A stretch of 64,000 bases of DNA, taken from Bedellia somnulentella (lineage: Eukaryota; Arthropoda; Insecta; Lepidoptera; Bedelliidae). The notes below the pieces were generated by a model. It saw only the letters and a program-made list of their open reading frames with translations, was not told the origin of the DNA and made no database searches. The stretch lies in NCBI GenBank assembly GCA_963576735.1, contig OY755187.1, forward strand, positions 3,596,001 to 3,660,000. Direction: 5' to 3'. The position numbers were made by a program, and so were the translations under genes. Positions 44,460-57,200 of this stretch are shown here, in pieces (the stretch's first letter is position 1; every line of letters starts with the position of its first letter).

Positions 44460-45850
44460 CTAACCCCCCATGTAAATATTATATTGTTTAGTTTTAAAAT
44501 TGCTTGTTAATTTTAAATCAATTACCATAACTTTACTCAATTTTTCATTTTAAATATTAGTGTAACATTTAAATTCAAATGTTAACTGGTTTCCCGAAAT
44601 ACAGGCCTAGCCTAGTTTGGGAACCCCGGTAAAATTCAGCACAATGTAAATGTCTTTTTATCAAATACACATATTTTTATTGACCTATTCCGGCTGTAAG
44701 AAATATCAGATCCATTAAAAGTTATAAAGCATCTGTTATTTTAATTACAAATTATTTATTATTTATCCTCGACGTTATAGGGCGCGCAAAGAGGTTAGAC
44801 CTAAATATTACAGTGTTTGACTACCGTTTTCTACGATATTATTATTTTACACCCGTTTGAATCTTTCTCTCTGCAGTTCTAAAAAATGTATTCAATTATA
44901 TTAAATAAAATGAATATTTCCGAGATACCTCCTCTTGAAAGAATGTTTGACTTCATAAAACCTTTTGTTGCTTCACAGTTTTGTTCCTCTCGACTCTCTT
45001 TATTTTTTGTTAACGCAGAAATTTTATTCAGAATAATATACTTCTATGCTTGCAGTTCCACAGACCAATGCGTTTCATTAAAGCAGATCTAGACCATTTA
45101 TATCAGATATTATATTAGTTGTACAAAACACAACAAAATGTTTGGCAACGAAGCGAATTAACATGAAAAACTTAGTTAATATAAACCACTAAAACGGTGG
45201 GTACTATTTATTAAATGTTTTTCTGTGTTGTGGTGGTAAGGATCTTGATCATCTTTGTTTTTCATATAATTGTCTTCATCGGATCCATGCAGAGAAACGG
45301 TCAGAGGATCGTCCTGTTCTTCGTCATCTTTAGAGACAGCTTAAAGGCTTTTATGGCAGTTACGCAGGCAATTTTTACTTACTGGGGAATATTAAAGCCT
45401 TTTTGTAGTCATCTTTTTCGCTGGTACAGTTTATTATGCATAAGCAAATAATTGATGATGATTTCTCAGTCACAACTAAACTTAATGGACTGTGTATATG
45501 TGTGGTGGGTTATTAGAATAGATATCGACCACCAATTTAAACAATAATATATAGTAAAAAAAAATATTTTTTAAAATTAAGTTAAAAATTAACATTTTTT
45601 GAATGTCTAAATTTTAAATTTATTCGTAATCCGTTGCTTCGGAAGGTGTTCGTCCGTCGCTTTAGAAGAAGCAACAAAGAAACTCTTTACATTAACATTT
45701 TTTCATTTTTTCAAAATCTGCTTTGTACAATTTTTTGTATTCTATGCAACCTTACCAAACGCTAGTTTGACATAATTAAACTAAATTGTCCATTACAAAA
45801 AACCAATCATATAACGTGAGAAGATAAATCCTCACCAGACAATTATACCT
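44460..45850. other. GR2-GR3 spacer, unassigned
   Basis: Open frames at 44886-45092 and 45215-45451 (plus) lack recognisable motifs. The latter is hydrophobic at its start (RILIIFVFHIIVFIG) with a cluster of aromatic residues at the end. There is no support from splice sites or paralogy, so I do not call a gene. Confidence 0.4.
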
Positions 45851-48098
45851 GGGAATAACGAGGTAAGATTTATAGCTTTACGGAGACCGTAAAGTGGGCG
45901 CTGGGTCCCTGTCGTTTAAAAAATCATGAACACTGTAGTCAGATTTCTTTAACTTGAAATCACATAAACGGGGAAAACACGGACTGGTGCGTTATTTCTT
46001 GGAGTATCCGACAGGGATGTGTAGCTTCTCACTGGCTATTCAATTTGTTCATGGATGACTGTCTGATAGAGTTGCGTGAGAGTGATTATGGACTGAGAAT
46101 CGGTGGATTCATTAACAAATAATTCTTTTATGTTGATTATCAAGGGTTACTTGCATCGTCGATTGAAAAAAGTCATTTGTAAGAAAGGGAATGATAAAAC
46201 CAAAACCATGGTTTTTGAGAGAGAGGTAAATATGACTGAATGCGTGATAGAGATTAATGGTGAGAAAGTGGAACAAGTGAAAGAGTTTGTATATGTCGTG
46301 GACATAACATAGATTTGAACACATCACGAAATGATCGATAATTTCATGAAATAGTCACATTTCATGATGTGGCCAACTTAATTTGACCAGATCATAAAAT
46401 CAAGTAACGATTTTGTCATCCACGTTTAGCCAGATCGTAGAAATAGGGTGACCTGTAAAATGCGATCCAAACTCTACGGTTTTTAACATAGTGCTCAGTT
46501 TTTGCGTGATTTGCATAGTACTCGAAAACCTTTTCCTCGTAAACTCTTTTGTTATCACTTTCTTCCTCGTTTAATAACGAATTATTAACTTTTTTACTGC
46601 GAGAAAGAACACTGTTGCCAGCGGCCGCTATCTTCACACATAAACAAAGTGCTTTCAGCGTCTCTACCGGTAATTAATGTAACTACTTTACTATATGACC
46701 AAATAATCTTAATCATTTCATGTAAAGACCGCGTGTTTAGTTGCCCATATCGAGAAACGATTTCTTATCATTGATCTGCCCAAACAACATCACGAGTTGG
46801 CAAATAAAAAGTTAAATATTTCATAAAATATGACTATTTCATATTATGGTCGATCATTTCATGATGTGTTCATATCTACGATATGGCCACGACATATGTC
46901 TGAGAAGATTTTTAATTGGGGATTGTTATGAAGAGTTCGATATAAGAGTGAAAAAAGGTAATGCGATTAATGGAGCACTGAATAGTCTAATGTCTAATCA
47001 GTCGGTGTACAAAAAGACCTGAATGACAGTGCACGATGCTGTTTTAGTTCCTACGCTTATGTATGGCAGTGAATGTTGGGTGTGGCAAAGGAAGCATGAG
47101 AGCAGAGTAAATTCAGTAAGAATGAGGTCCTTCAGAAAAAATTGTAATGCAAGGTGTGCTCGTTTGATAAATGACATGACGTGATTCGTGAAAGCTGCGG
47201 TGTGAAAGATGATATTGTAAAAAAAATAGGAAAAGGAATGTTGAGATGGTTTGGCAAATAGAGAAGATGGATGAGAGTAAATTGGTGAAAGAGATCTATA
47301 AAGCCCATGTGGATGGTAATTATTCTAGAGGAAGACCTCGGAGGACACATTTAGACCAAATAAAGAGTATGCCGAAATTTGGAGCGAAGCCTGACAAAAT
47401 AAATTTTTCTTTTTGTTTTTTACTGAGTCAAGCAAAGCAAATGGTTCAAAACTTCCACCGTTAACATTGGGCCAGGTAGGGATTGTTAGCTTCCTTTGTC
47501 TTTCCTGCTTCTTTTGCTTAGGAACATATCTATGTCCTTAATGGTCAACAAACTTTGAATGCTCCTAGTAATCTCTATATAGTTTGTGAATGCTTCGCAA
47601 CTAAAAAAAAAGTATTTGAACCATACAGAAAAAGTCAATCATTCGATTCCTTATTTATCACAGAGTCTATGACATAGGATAAATTGAATTTCAACGTTGC
47701 TTTACTATTTAAAATAAAGATAAAAGTACAATACACGCGCGAAGTCAGCCGTCAGCAAGGTCAGAAGCTCGACAGATGCTTTTTTTTCGTTTTCCCTGTG
47801 GCCGGTGGCCCGACACATGACAGTTTATTCCTCATGAACATCTATCCAAATTTTCTCTTCGTTAAAACCCTGTCCTTGATGTTTTCAACCATCGTGCAAA
47901 ATTTGGCTGTATATGGATGAACCGTTTAGGAGGAATTCTGTAACAAGCCAAATACAAAAGTCGGGGGTAAATGGAGCTTCGCTCCAAAACAGCATGTCCG
48001 AGAACATTGATGGATATGTGAACGAAGCTAGAGAGATTTGCCAGGATCGTACAAAGTGGCGATCGATATTTTATTATATTCGGACTTTTATTCAACAA
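45850..48098 (+). mobile_element. Decayed LINE, RT to carboxy terminus
   Basis: In order: RT motif SIRQGCVASHWLFNLFMDD (45995-46070), KTMVFEREVN and INGEKVEQVKEFVYV (46200-46290), then after an insertion VPTLMYGSECWVWQRK (47045-47095), GMLRWFG (near 47240), and EAREICQDRTKWRSI (48025-48070). Multiple frame breaks are present. The 47750-47990 block ('cgggggtaaatggagcttcg') is shared, inverted, with 53450-53600. Confidence 0.75.
46293..46896. mobile_element. DNA transposon remnant in the LINE
   Basis: Inverted ends of about 55 bp: tatgtcgtggacataacata on the left and complementary ccatatcgtagat... on the right, continuing to tgaacacatcacgaaatgat. TA occurs at both junctions. About 600 bp; a 73-codon open frame (46416-46637, minus) has no recognised motif. 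Confidence 0.72.
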
Positions 48099-48279
48099 AG
48101 CAAAAATAATATAACACGCTTATTTTTCTTCCATATTTTTATATATGTTTATTAAATATTCTTTGTTTTACGTCTTAACGTTAGTTTAATTTTATGTAAC
48201 AAAAGTACACTTTACAACATTTATTTCAAATTCACACTCTTAAATGTTAAGCCGAGGTGATTGAAAATTTCGTTTTTTA

Positions 48280-51200
48280 CTACCCTTTAGAGTAGTCAAT
48301 ACCTATTTGAGATTTTATCTGTGTGCATACCGCAATCAGACTCATAAAAACCATTGCAAGTCTGACAACATACTGACTATTGAAGTCCATAAGTCCAAAC
48401 AGTGAAAATACAATTTTCTGTCGTCGTATTTTGTCCAGAAAATAAATCAGCTGATTGCGTACTTTTTTGGCTGAAATAAAAACAAAAATACAATTAATAG
48501 GTGAATAAATTAACTATTACTCTCTTTTTGTAGATGTTTAGTCTCGGCTTCGCAAAACCCATTTCTTCCTGCGGGTGGTGTCGTGTGACATTTGGGCTTT
48601 TTTAAGTGATAGTATGAAATAAAACAAAAAGACAATTATTCACAATAAAAAAATAAATTTTTGTATTTTGATAACAAATTGTAACTTAAAATATACTTCT
48701 ACTTGGATTCGGAAGGCGTATTGTTGTGAGAAGAACCGGTATGAGGATTACAATCACTAACTATCCTTTATTCAATACCAACTTAAAAATGGCTGAGTGT
48801 TCTTAACTCTAACTAACAATTTTTGATTGAGGGTAAAGATAGATAGGTATATAGTTATATGAGGATCGTGAGTTATATAGTCTATATTTTCAGAGATATT
48901 TATGCAGAGCAATGCAGTTTAATGGGTGTAATATTAAACCCTTCAGCAGTTGAGAGGTACCTGGGCGCGTCTGCTTATAATGATGTAATTCCGTCAACGG
49001 TTAAGAGGCGTCCGGGCGCCTCTGTCGGAGCGTGCCACTAAAAACGTGATTTGAGATAGTTTTAAAGACTTGTTTTGCATGCTCAATTGTAGCCGCCGTG
49101 ATCGATTAATTAATTTAGCGGAAATGCCAATTTAAACTTTTTAACGGTGTTTCTCTGAGGGGTTGAGCCGATGTCATCATGCGCAAATAATTTAATACAT
49201 ACACAGATCGTCGTTAATTTACTTGTATGTTGTCATATTAAAATGCTTTTTCTTATCATTGATCGCGTTTGAAATATTATTGGACAGTATCTTATATATT
49301 ATGTCTAGATCACCCACGCAATTTCGAATGCGTAAAGACCTAATATCCCATTTTCATTCAATTCAAGAAAAGAAAATCTTAAGCTTTATAATAATAGTAG
49401 GTATAAAAAACTTACTGTATTTTGTATCATGAACCAGGAGATTTTCTAAGTGTATTTTAAGTTTGTCTCCTTGGCTATTGATTGAATAATGCAAAAGAAC
49501 TAAAGACGCCAACGATGGCAGTACATTTATAGAAACAGGAATAAACTTTGCTAGTTCTCTCTGAGATTCCTGTGAAGGAAAACAAATTATTATTATATTT
49601 CAGTTGTATGATTTTAGATATTAATTCATATACTTACGGCCATAAATCCTAAGAAGAGGTAGCCAGAGCTTCAGAGCTAGAATTTCCCAAGTCACATTTG
49701 GAAATTGATACGGGATAAGATGGTAAAGATAAAGTATCGTTGATGATGGGTCTCCATCCCATACCCATAGTCGCTTCTTACGACAACCATCCGTAATTTG
49801 AATGTTTTTGTTCATGACAACCTCATTCGGGGTTTATTACATTAAGTGTAAAAAGATTGCCGTGTAGTGCCGGCTTAGAATGTCGCTACCCCTTTCTACC
49901 CAAGGGTGTCGTAAGAGGCGACTAAGGGTATTGGGGCTTTTTATTGGATTTTTGGGCGATGCGGTTGGAGACCTATCACCAAAAACCTTTATTTTTACCA
50001 TCTTTTCCCCAATCAACTTCCAAAAGTGGCTGAGGAATCTATAATTCCTTAGCTCTGGCCACCCCTTCTTGGGAAATGTAGCCGTGAGTATATGTATGTA
50101 TGTATGTATGTAAAAAGAAACAAAGGATAGAAAAATTTCGCACTGGCAGCCATTGACACGGTAGCTCAATTGGCAGAGCAACGGGGGCGTATACCCGAGG
50201 CCGCGGGTTCGACTCTCGCCTGTGTCGAAAAAAAATTTCTTTCCTTTATTTATCCTTTACTAGCGACCCGCCCCGGCTTCGCACGGGTGCAATGCAAAAT
50301 ATACCTACTACAGAATGTCCTTCTACACAACGTTCACAGCTTTTTTGTCATTAGCCAATACAAACATGTTTTGCTTAGACGTTACTCTTGACAGCGCGAC
50401 ATATAATTGGCCATGTGAAAAACACTCAACACTCAAGTCTAATCCTGCAACGTTAAAAGTTTGACCCTGCGATTTATTAATGGTCATTGCAAAAGATATC
50501 TTTACCGGAAATTGTAGGCGTTTAAATTGGAACGGTAAATGTGATGGTATCAGAGGAATTCGGGGAATTAGTACATCTTTTCCGGTACCACATCCGGTGA
50601 GTATTGTGCACTCTATTATGAATTTTTTTAGTGATTTTACCAGCAAACGTGTGCCATTGCAGAGCTTAGGAGGATTCAGATTTCTTAATAAAATAACAGG
50701 ACAACCTACTTGCACACTCTCAATAAAAAATAAAAGATAATCAACAACAAAAGATACTTATTCTATTCAGTTTAATTAATTCTTGATATTTTCCTCGCTA
50801 GAGAGCTCCGATAAACGCGTGCGATCGCTGCAAATCATAAAGTGCTTTAAGACGAAGCGCTTTTTTTTTGTTTACCGGTGGGGAAATCCTCGAGAGAGCG
50901 ACGGGGGTATGTCGGACTCTTACCGACTAAAACCCCACCGGTTGGGTGCTGCTGGCCCTGCGGTCTATGCGGTGCGGCGTCACCTTAACTTGTGTTTTGC
51001 CGGGCGGCTGAAGGCCACCCTGGCGATGCAAAGGAGTTAACCTAAGCTAAGTCGGATAGGGTACCTAAGCTAAGTCGGATAGGAGTACCTAAGCTAAGTC
51101 GGATAGGGCGAAGCGCGGCCATCGACGCGCTATTTATAGGCACGCGCCGTCCGGCGCAAACAACTACGACCCTTCATTTTAAATTTATAATATCTTCGGT

Positions 51201-54200
51201 AATATTCACTTAAATTACATGTTGTAAAAAGCATATTTATAAATAATAAATGCACAATTTATTTAAGGTACTTAATTGGATAAGGCTTAATGCTGTATTG
51301 TTTAAAATCACTTCGTAAATAACCATTTTTAGTAAAGAATAAAAATGGTTATGCTGGGTTATCCCTAAGAGATAGACATATAGCATCGCAAACTTTTTTG
51401 TTGAACTTTTTAAGGTGAACTTTTTGAAAGGTTTTTAAGGTACTGTAGTACATTATTTTGGTCTATCTCGTAGGGTTCAGCCAGCGTTTGCAATATAAGC
51501 GCAAAAAAACGTGCTTATTTACGACATCACAATAGAAACCTTTAAATTTATCAGTGTTTCTCTACTATATTATGCATTTATTATACATACAAACCTTCCT
51601 TAAGAATCACTCTATCTAATAAAAAAATTAAAAAAAATCCGTTGCGTAGTTTTAAAGATCTAAGCATACATACGGACATACAGCGAGAGCGACTTTGTTT
51701 TATACTATGTATTGATACATCCGTAGTTAGAAAAGTCGTAGTGAAAGGGGCGCTACACGGCACTAAATAATTATTAAAATGCTTGGGACACAATATTTGA
51801 CTAAGCAACGTTGTTTTGACTAGTTAGCTGGTGGTCAAGAGCCTATTGCCGGGGTACGGGTAAGGTATAAGGTCCCGTATTTTGTTGTTAAAATAATTAT
51901 ATAAATTAATGTTTAAGCTTTATATGGCAAACATACTAATATCCATAAAACATCACGTGACATTTGGTCAATATAAACCTTATAGTGGCGGCAAATAATA
52001 ATTATAATAATAATAAAAACTCTTTATTTTACATCACAAAGAAACAACAATTACAAAAAAAAGATCGGTACAAAAGCCAAAGTACAACTGGCGGTCTTAT
52101 CACTAAGAGCGATCTCTTCCAGACAACCCAAGAATGGAAAGATTTGCTTGATTAAAAACATGTTCGGTAGTAAAACATATAATTTCAAGGCCCAACGTTG
52201 AATAGTTTATCAGTCAGAAAGATGTAATTTTGTTTTGACAAATGACAGTGTAAGTTCCGTTAGAAATGTTTTTTTTTTAATAGTGCTAATTATTCGTGTA
52301 GTTGCAATTAAACTCCGAAGGTTATAACCATTACACCATAAAAGCAGGTGTTTTTTTTTTTATCTCTTTAAATTTAGGACTAATGGCTTTTGTGCACCAC
52401 TGTTCGTATACCGATAGTTATACAGTAGGTGTATTATTAGTTATTCTTAGGAAACTTTATAAATTTGGATTTTTTATCAAAGGATTATTTAAAATAAAAT
52501 TTGGATTTTTTAGCAAACGTACAAAGAAACTCCTGAAAAACATATCTGCATTCAAATATTGCATAAGTATTTTTTCTAGTCTTTATTGACAGCATTGGTA
52601 CCTGATATTGTTTAATCACTTGATAGAGTTACGAAGATATTGTGTAATAAAAATTTAAAAGGCAATTTTTGGAGCAGATGTTACATAATTTAATTATTGT
52701 TTTTTTATGATACAAACTGAGATTTAGAATTGAGAATTCCCGTACTACTTCCGGAACTTCAGTGGGGAAAAAGTTGTAAACTAATTGTTAATCTCTCTCT
52801 GTTATCTCCAATCACAGCGCCCAGTAATCAGTAATAATATATATTAAGTATGTAAATATAACATAACATAAACGTTCACGCCGAATATCCCCGAAGGGGT
52901 TGGCAGGGGTACTAATATGTATATGTATGGGCTGTATTCGAAAGATTTGCTTGAACTTGACGGCAGAGAGGGCTCAATATCATTTCTAACACAGAAATTA
53001 TATCAAGTGCTCGGGGGAAAATATCGTAAGTAGAAATGATGTTTCTATGGATAGACTAAAATTGTATTCTAACGCTCCGTCCGTATTATTCTTATCCGTC
53101 AAGATTTACAGTTCTCCAAAATTAAAAATGCGCATGCAGATTTTCGGTAATTCTCGTATTCCGGAATAACCCGAACTATTGAATAGTAAGCGCCCTAAAG
53201 ATGCACTAGCATTTCGCAACTTGTCTTAAAGTAATACGACTCAATATCATGTGTTCTCAAACGAAAACAATTCGGGCGGGCGGTGGCTGTCACCGGGCTG
53301 TCAAAGGTCCGTCAATGTCAATCGTCTTTCTTTACATAAAGTTGGTGACTGCACGTGTTTTCTCTGTGTGGAATTATATAGAGCTGCTATCATACATCCT
53401 TCTTGGGTTTGTTTTCAAATGTGAATTAAATTTTTAACTTTATTGGAGCGTAGCAAGCGAAGCTCCATTTACCCCCGACTTTTGAATTAGGCTTGTCATA
53501 GAACTCCCACTAAACGTATGATTCGATCACAGCCAAATTTAGCAGGATGGTTTAAGACATCAAGGACAAGGTTTTAAAAGTACTATACAATTTTCAAAGT
53601 AAATCAATCCAACAAAGATTGTAGCATATTTGTAACCGTGTAGATTTCCTCGCATTTTGGACTTATTGAACATCACGAAAATCGACATGGAATTATCGAA
53701 TCGAATTCCGTTACCGATAAATTATGACATGCACTTAACAACTCTATATACATGTTTGGAGAACTGTACATATGTTTTGCTTTGTATAATTTTCCCTTTA
53801 ACTGGCACTTTGCCGCTAACTAACAAAGTCTGAATTCCCAAATGGCTCAACCAGCCACTGGCTTAAGTTATTCGTGTTTTTATAATGACGTGTAAACATT
53901 GATCCAAGTTGACATTAGTTACCACTTCAACGACTATTTGATCTATGATCCATTTAATATAATTACCTACATTTTACATAAAGTGAGAATATCTCAAGTC
54001 ATATATCGATTGCAAAATATCAATAAAGTAATAAATATCGAAAGTGTTTTATTAATATCTATCCAGCGAGAATTGCCCCCCTGGCTTGCTGTGAGACAGA
54101 ATCGGGACGTTAGTTGAAAGCATTACTTTCTGGCAATCTCGGAACTTTGCTCGACAGATGCTTTTTTTCTTTAGCCATAGGTTTGGTTCGGCGTTAATCT

Positions 54201-57200
54201 GAGGGAACAACATCGCTGCCGCTGCATTAGTGAAATAACTAAGACACCATGGATTATCATGTCATCGTTGCGCTATTTCACGCTATACTGCCATTAACGA
54301 TATTATCAGATAGGCCCTTGGCACCATCAATGAACCAGCGATCTCGGAAGCATCAGAATTGATACGTGATGATGACAAGAAACCTAATGGAATGTCGTTG
54401 ATTCCCTGGAAAAATGGGAGGACGCTTCCCATTTCTTCTTCTTCTTCGCTTCCTATAACGGTGTGCAGCGGCGGTATACTCTGAGGGTCTATCCATTTTA
54501 CCGTGGAGACCCTCGGTCCATGGGGCTCAGATGCGCGTAGATTTTTCGAGGATATATATATGCATACATATACTCACGGCTGCAAATCCCTAGAAGGGGT
54601 ACCCAGAGCTTAGGAATTAGACAATTCCTCAGCCACTTTTGGGAAGTCCTAGGGCTAGCCTATTTTGGTTTAAAAGTGAGCATTGCTAATACAGAGTGGT
54701 AATTCAGCCAGCCTCCTAGGAACCTTACCCCTAAGCGGCAGTGATCAAAAAAATATTTATATTCTTAAATTGTATATATAAACTAGTGGTCCACCCTGGC
54801 TTGGCACGTGTGGTATTAAGTATTTTGCACTGCTCACCCCCTGCGATATTAAGCAGAATGATATATAACCTATGTTGCTTCTGAAAGTTCAGGCTTTCCA
54901 TTGGTGAAACTTTTTAAAATCGGCTAAGTTGATGTGCAGCCTTTCCATTACCGACATACAAACTTAAAAACAAATATTCTCTTTTTTAATATTATAAAAA
55001 GTATCCTATGTTCTTTTTCTGGTTCTTCCACCTACCTACCTCTAACTCTCCACCGATTTCAGACAAATCGGTTCATCCGTTCTTGAGTTATAATAAATCG
55101 TGTAACTAACACTCCTTTTTTATACAGGGTGGCCCAAAAGTCGTGGATCAAACGAATCGGGGAGATTAAGGAGGCTATTTCCGACAGAAAATCTTTCTAC
55201 AGCACGACCATAACTTCACTGCACAAAAAAATATGATATTTTTGATATTTTTAATTAAAGTGCCGAGATTTTTGACAATTTCATTCATAAATTTTTTTTT
55301 TGATAGAAATGAATAAAACAAAAGGTGTTGTATTATGACTGGATAATGTATCAATACAAAAAAAAGTATTGCAGCCCTTGGTACCAAATTTAACGAGCAA
55401 TTAATGTTTTTCCGTTAATTTTGAAGCGTTGCAAAAAAAATATTTCAAACTTTAAGAGCACTCTGTGAAAAAAAAAGTATCACGGAAAAGTAACCCTGTA
55501 CTTTAAAAAAATGCTGGTTTAATGTTGTTTCAAAAGAGGTACAACACTTAGCAGTTTGACCTTTCGTTTTAGTTTTATGGTCGTTTTTTCATGTCAAGGT
55601 GCTATTTTATAAAAAATGGTAAAATTAAAGGAACAATTAGATTTTCGCTCATACTGTAAATGTTCTCGAACTGCTCGAGCGTAATGTGGCGGGGCACCAT
55701 CCTGCTGCAGCCACATTTCTGATACTCTATCTTCAGAAATCTCAGCTTCGTGGAGTATTTAGTTCAAATCATTTTCTAAAAAATTTAAATACTGAGCACC
55801 ATTGAGTCTAGGTGGCAATTCATGGAGCACAAGTTGTTGGTCAATTATTCCAGCCCACATGTTTATGCCGAACTGATGCTGGAACCGATCATTTCTAATG
55901 ATGAGTGGATTCACTCTTGGTAAATTGTGAATATTAAAAATTCCCATTCTTGTGAAACTCGACTCATCACTCCATAAAATTTTATTAAAGAACTGCGGAT
56001 CCTCTCTCTGTCGTCTAAGCATCTCTCTGCAAAATCTTACTCTTGGTTCATAATCAGCGGGCAGCAAAGCTTGCACCCTTTGTACGTGGTAAGCGTGGTA
56101 TTTGTTTCTTTTAATGGAACGCTGCACCGTCGAGCGTGGAATCCTGAGATTGCGTGATATTTCGCGTTGGCTAATACCCGGATCCATCCTTAACTGTCTC
56201 AGTATCTGCTCTTCATTCTCGAATCGTACCACTGGTCTACCTGCTCTCGTAGCATGTGCACTGGGTATTGTTCCCTCCATGTACGCATTGTGCACGCGCA
56301 TAAAGACCCTGTAGTCCGGGAAACGGTCTCGGTTAGGATAGCGTTGCCGATATTCTCTGGCTGCAGCCCGAGCATTGCCGTCGCAAAAGCCATAGAGGTA
56401 ATGCATTTCTGCGTACTCCCGTTGGGTGTATTCTCTCCTCGCAGCAGCCATCTTCCACTTATCAAGCCAATCCGAAGCGATCACAAAGTCCGATTCACAA
56501 AACGCAGGTCACAGGTAGGCAATCTCAAAAGTCCAATTTACAGAGCGCAGGTCACAAGTAGGCAATCTATCAAAAGTCCAAAAACAAGGCGTAGGTCACA
56601 GGTAGGTAAGTAACTGATCACAAAAATAGCTTGCACGTGCGTTGTCACAGGCGGAAAGTGGCAGAGACACTAAACAAAAAAACATACTCACGCGCTTCCT
56701 CCCCGGCTTCCCGCTCCGCCCGGCATTCTTCTACCTGAATAAAGACGGGCGTTCTGACCTTTTTCGACAAATTAATAAATGGTAAGTGTGAAAGAGAGGC
56801 AGCATTTCTCTGAATAGGCGATTGTTCCTTTTGTTTCCTAGAAACGATAAATCGTCACCTGAACTAAAACCCTTGGCAAACGATTACATTGTTATTGTTA
56901 ATGTAAACAGTATCTCTAAGACTATCTCAAAAACTCGAGATTGCTAGGTTACAAATTCATAACAACAGAGATGCATTTCGCCGCTTATTTCAAAGGGTCA
57001 GAGATGGGAACTTTGAACATTTATTTTGAAAAATGATTTTTAATAAAAAATACTAAGTCATAATTGGTTTATTATATTTTCAATGGTCTCTTATTTACTG
57101 AATTACATTTGAGTACAGTATGAGCGAAAATCTAATTTTTCCTCTGATTCCTCCATTTTTATAAAGTTGCACCTTGACATGAAAAAACGACCATAAAACT

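Larger units (their letters stand above)
50260..51715 (-). mobile_element. Helitron with helicase fragment and nested repeat
   Basis: The minus-strand 5' end tcaatacatagtataaaaca follows an A; the 3' end is a hairpin (cccgtgcgaagccggggcgg) plus ctag before a T. It holds a helicase piece (50323-50715). The GC-rich block 50790-51150 looks like a separate LINE-derived repeat inserted within ('cctcgagagagcgacggggg'). Confidence 0.72.
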
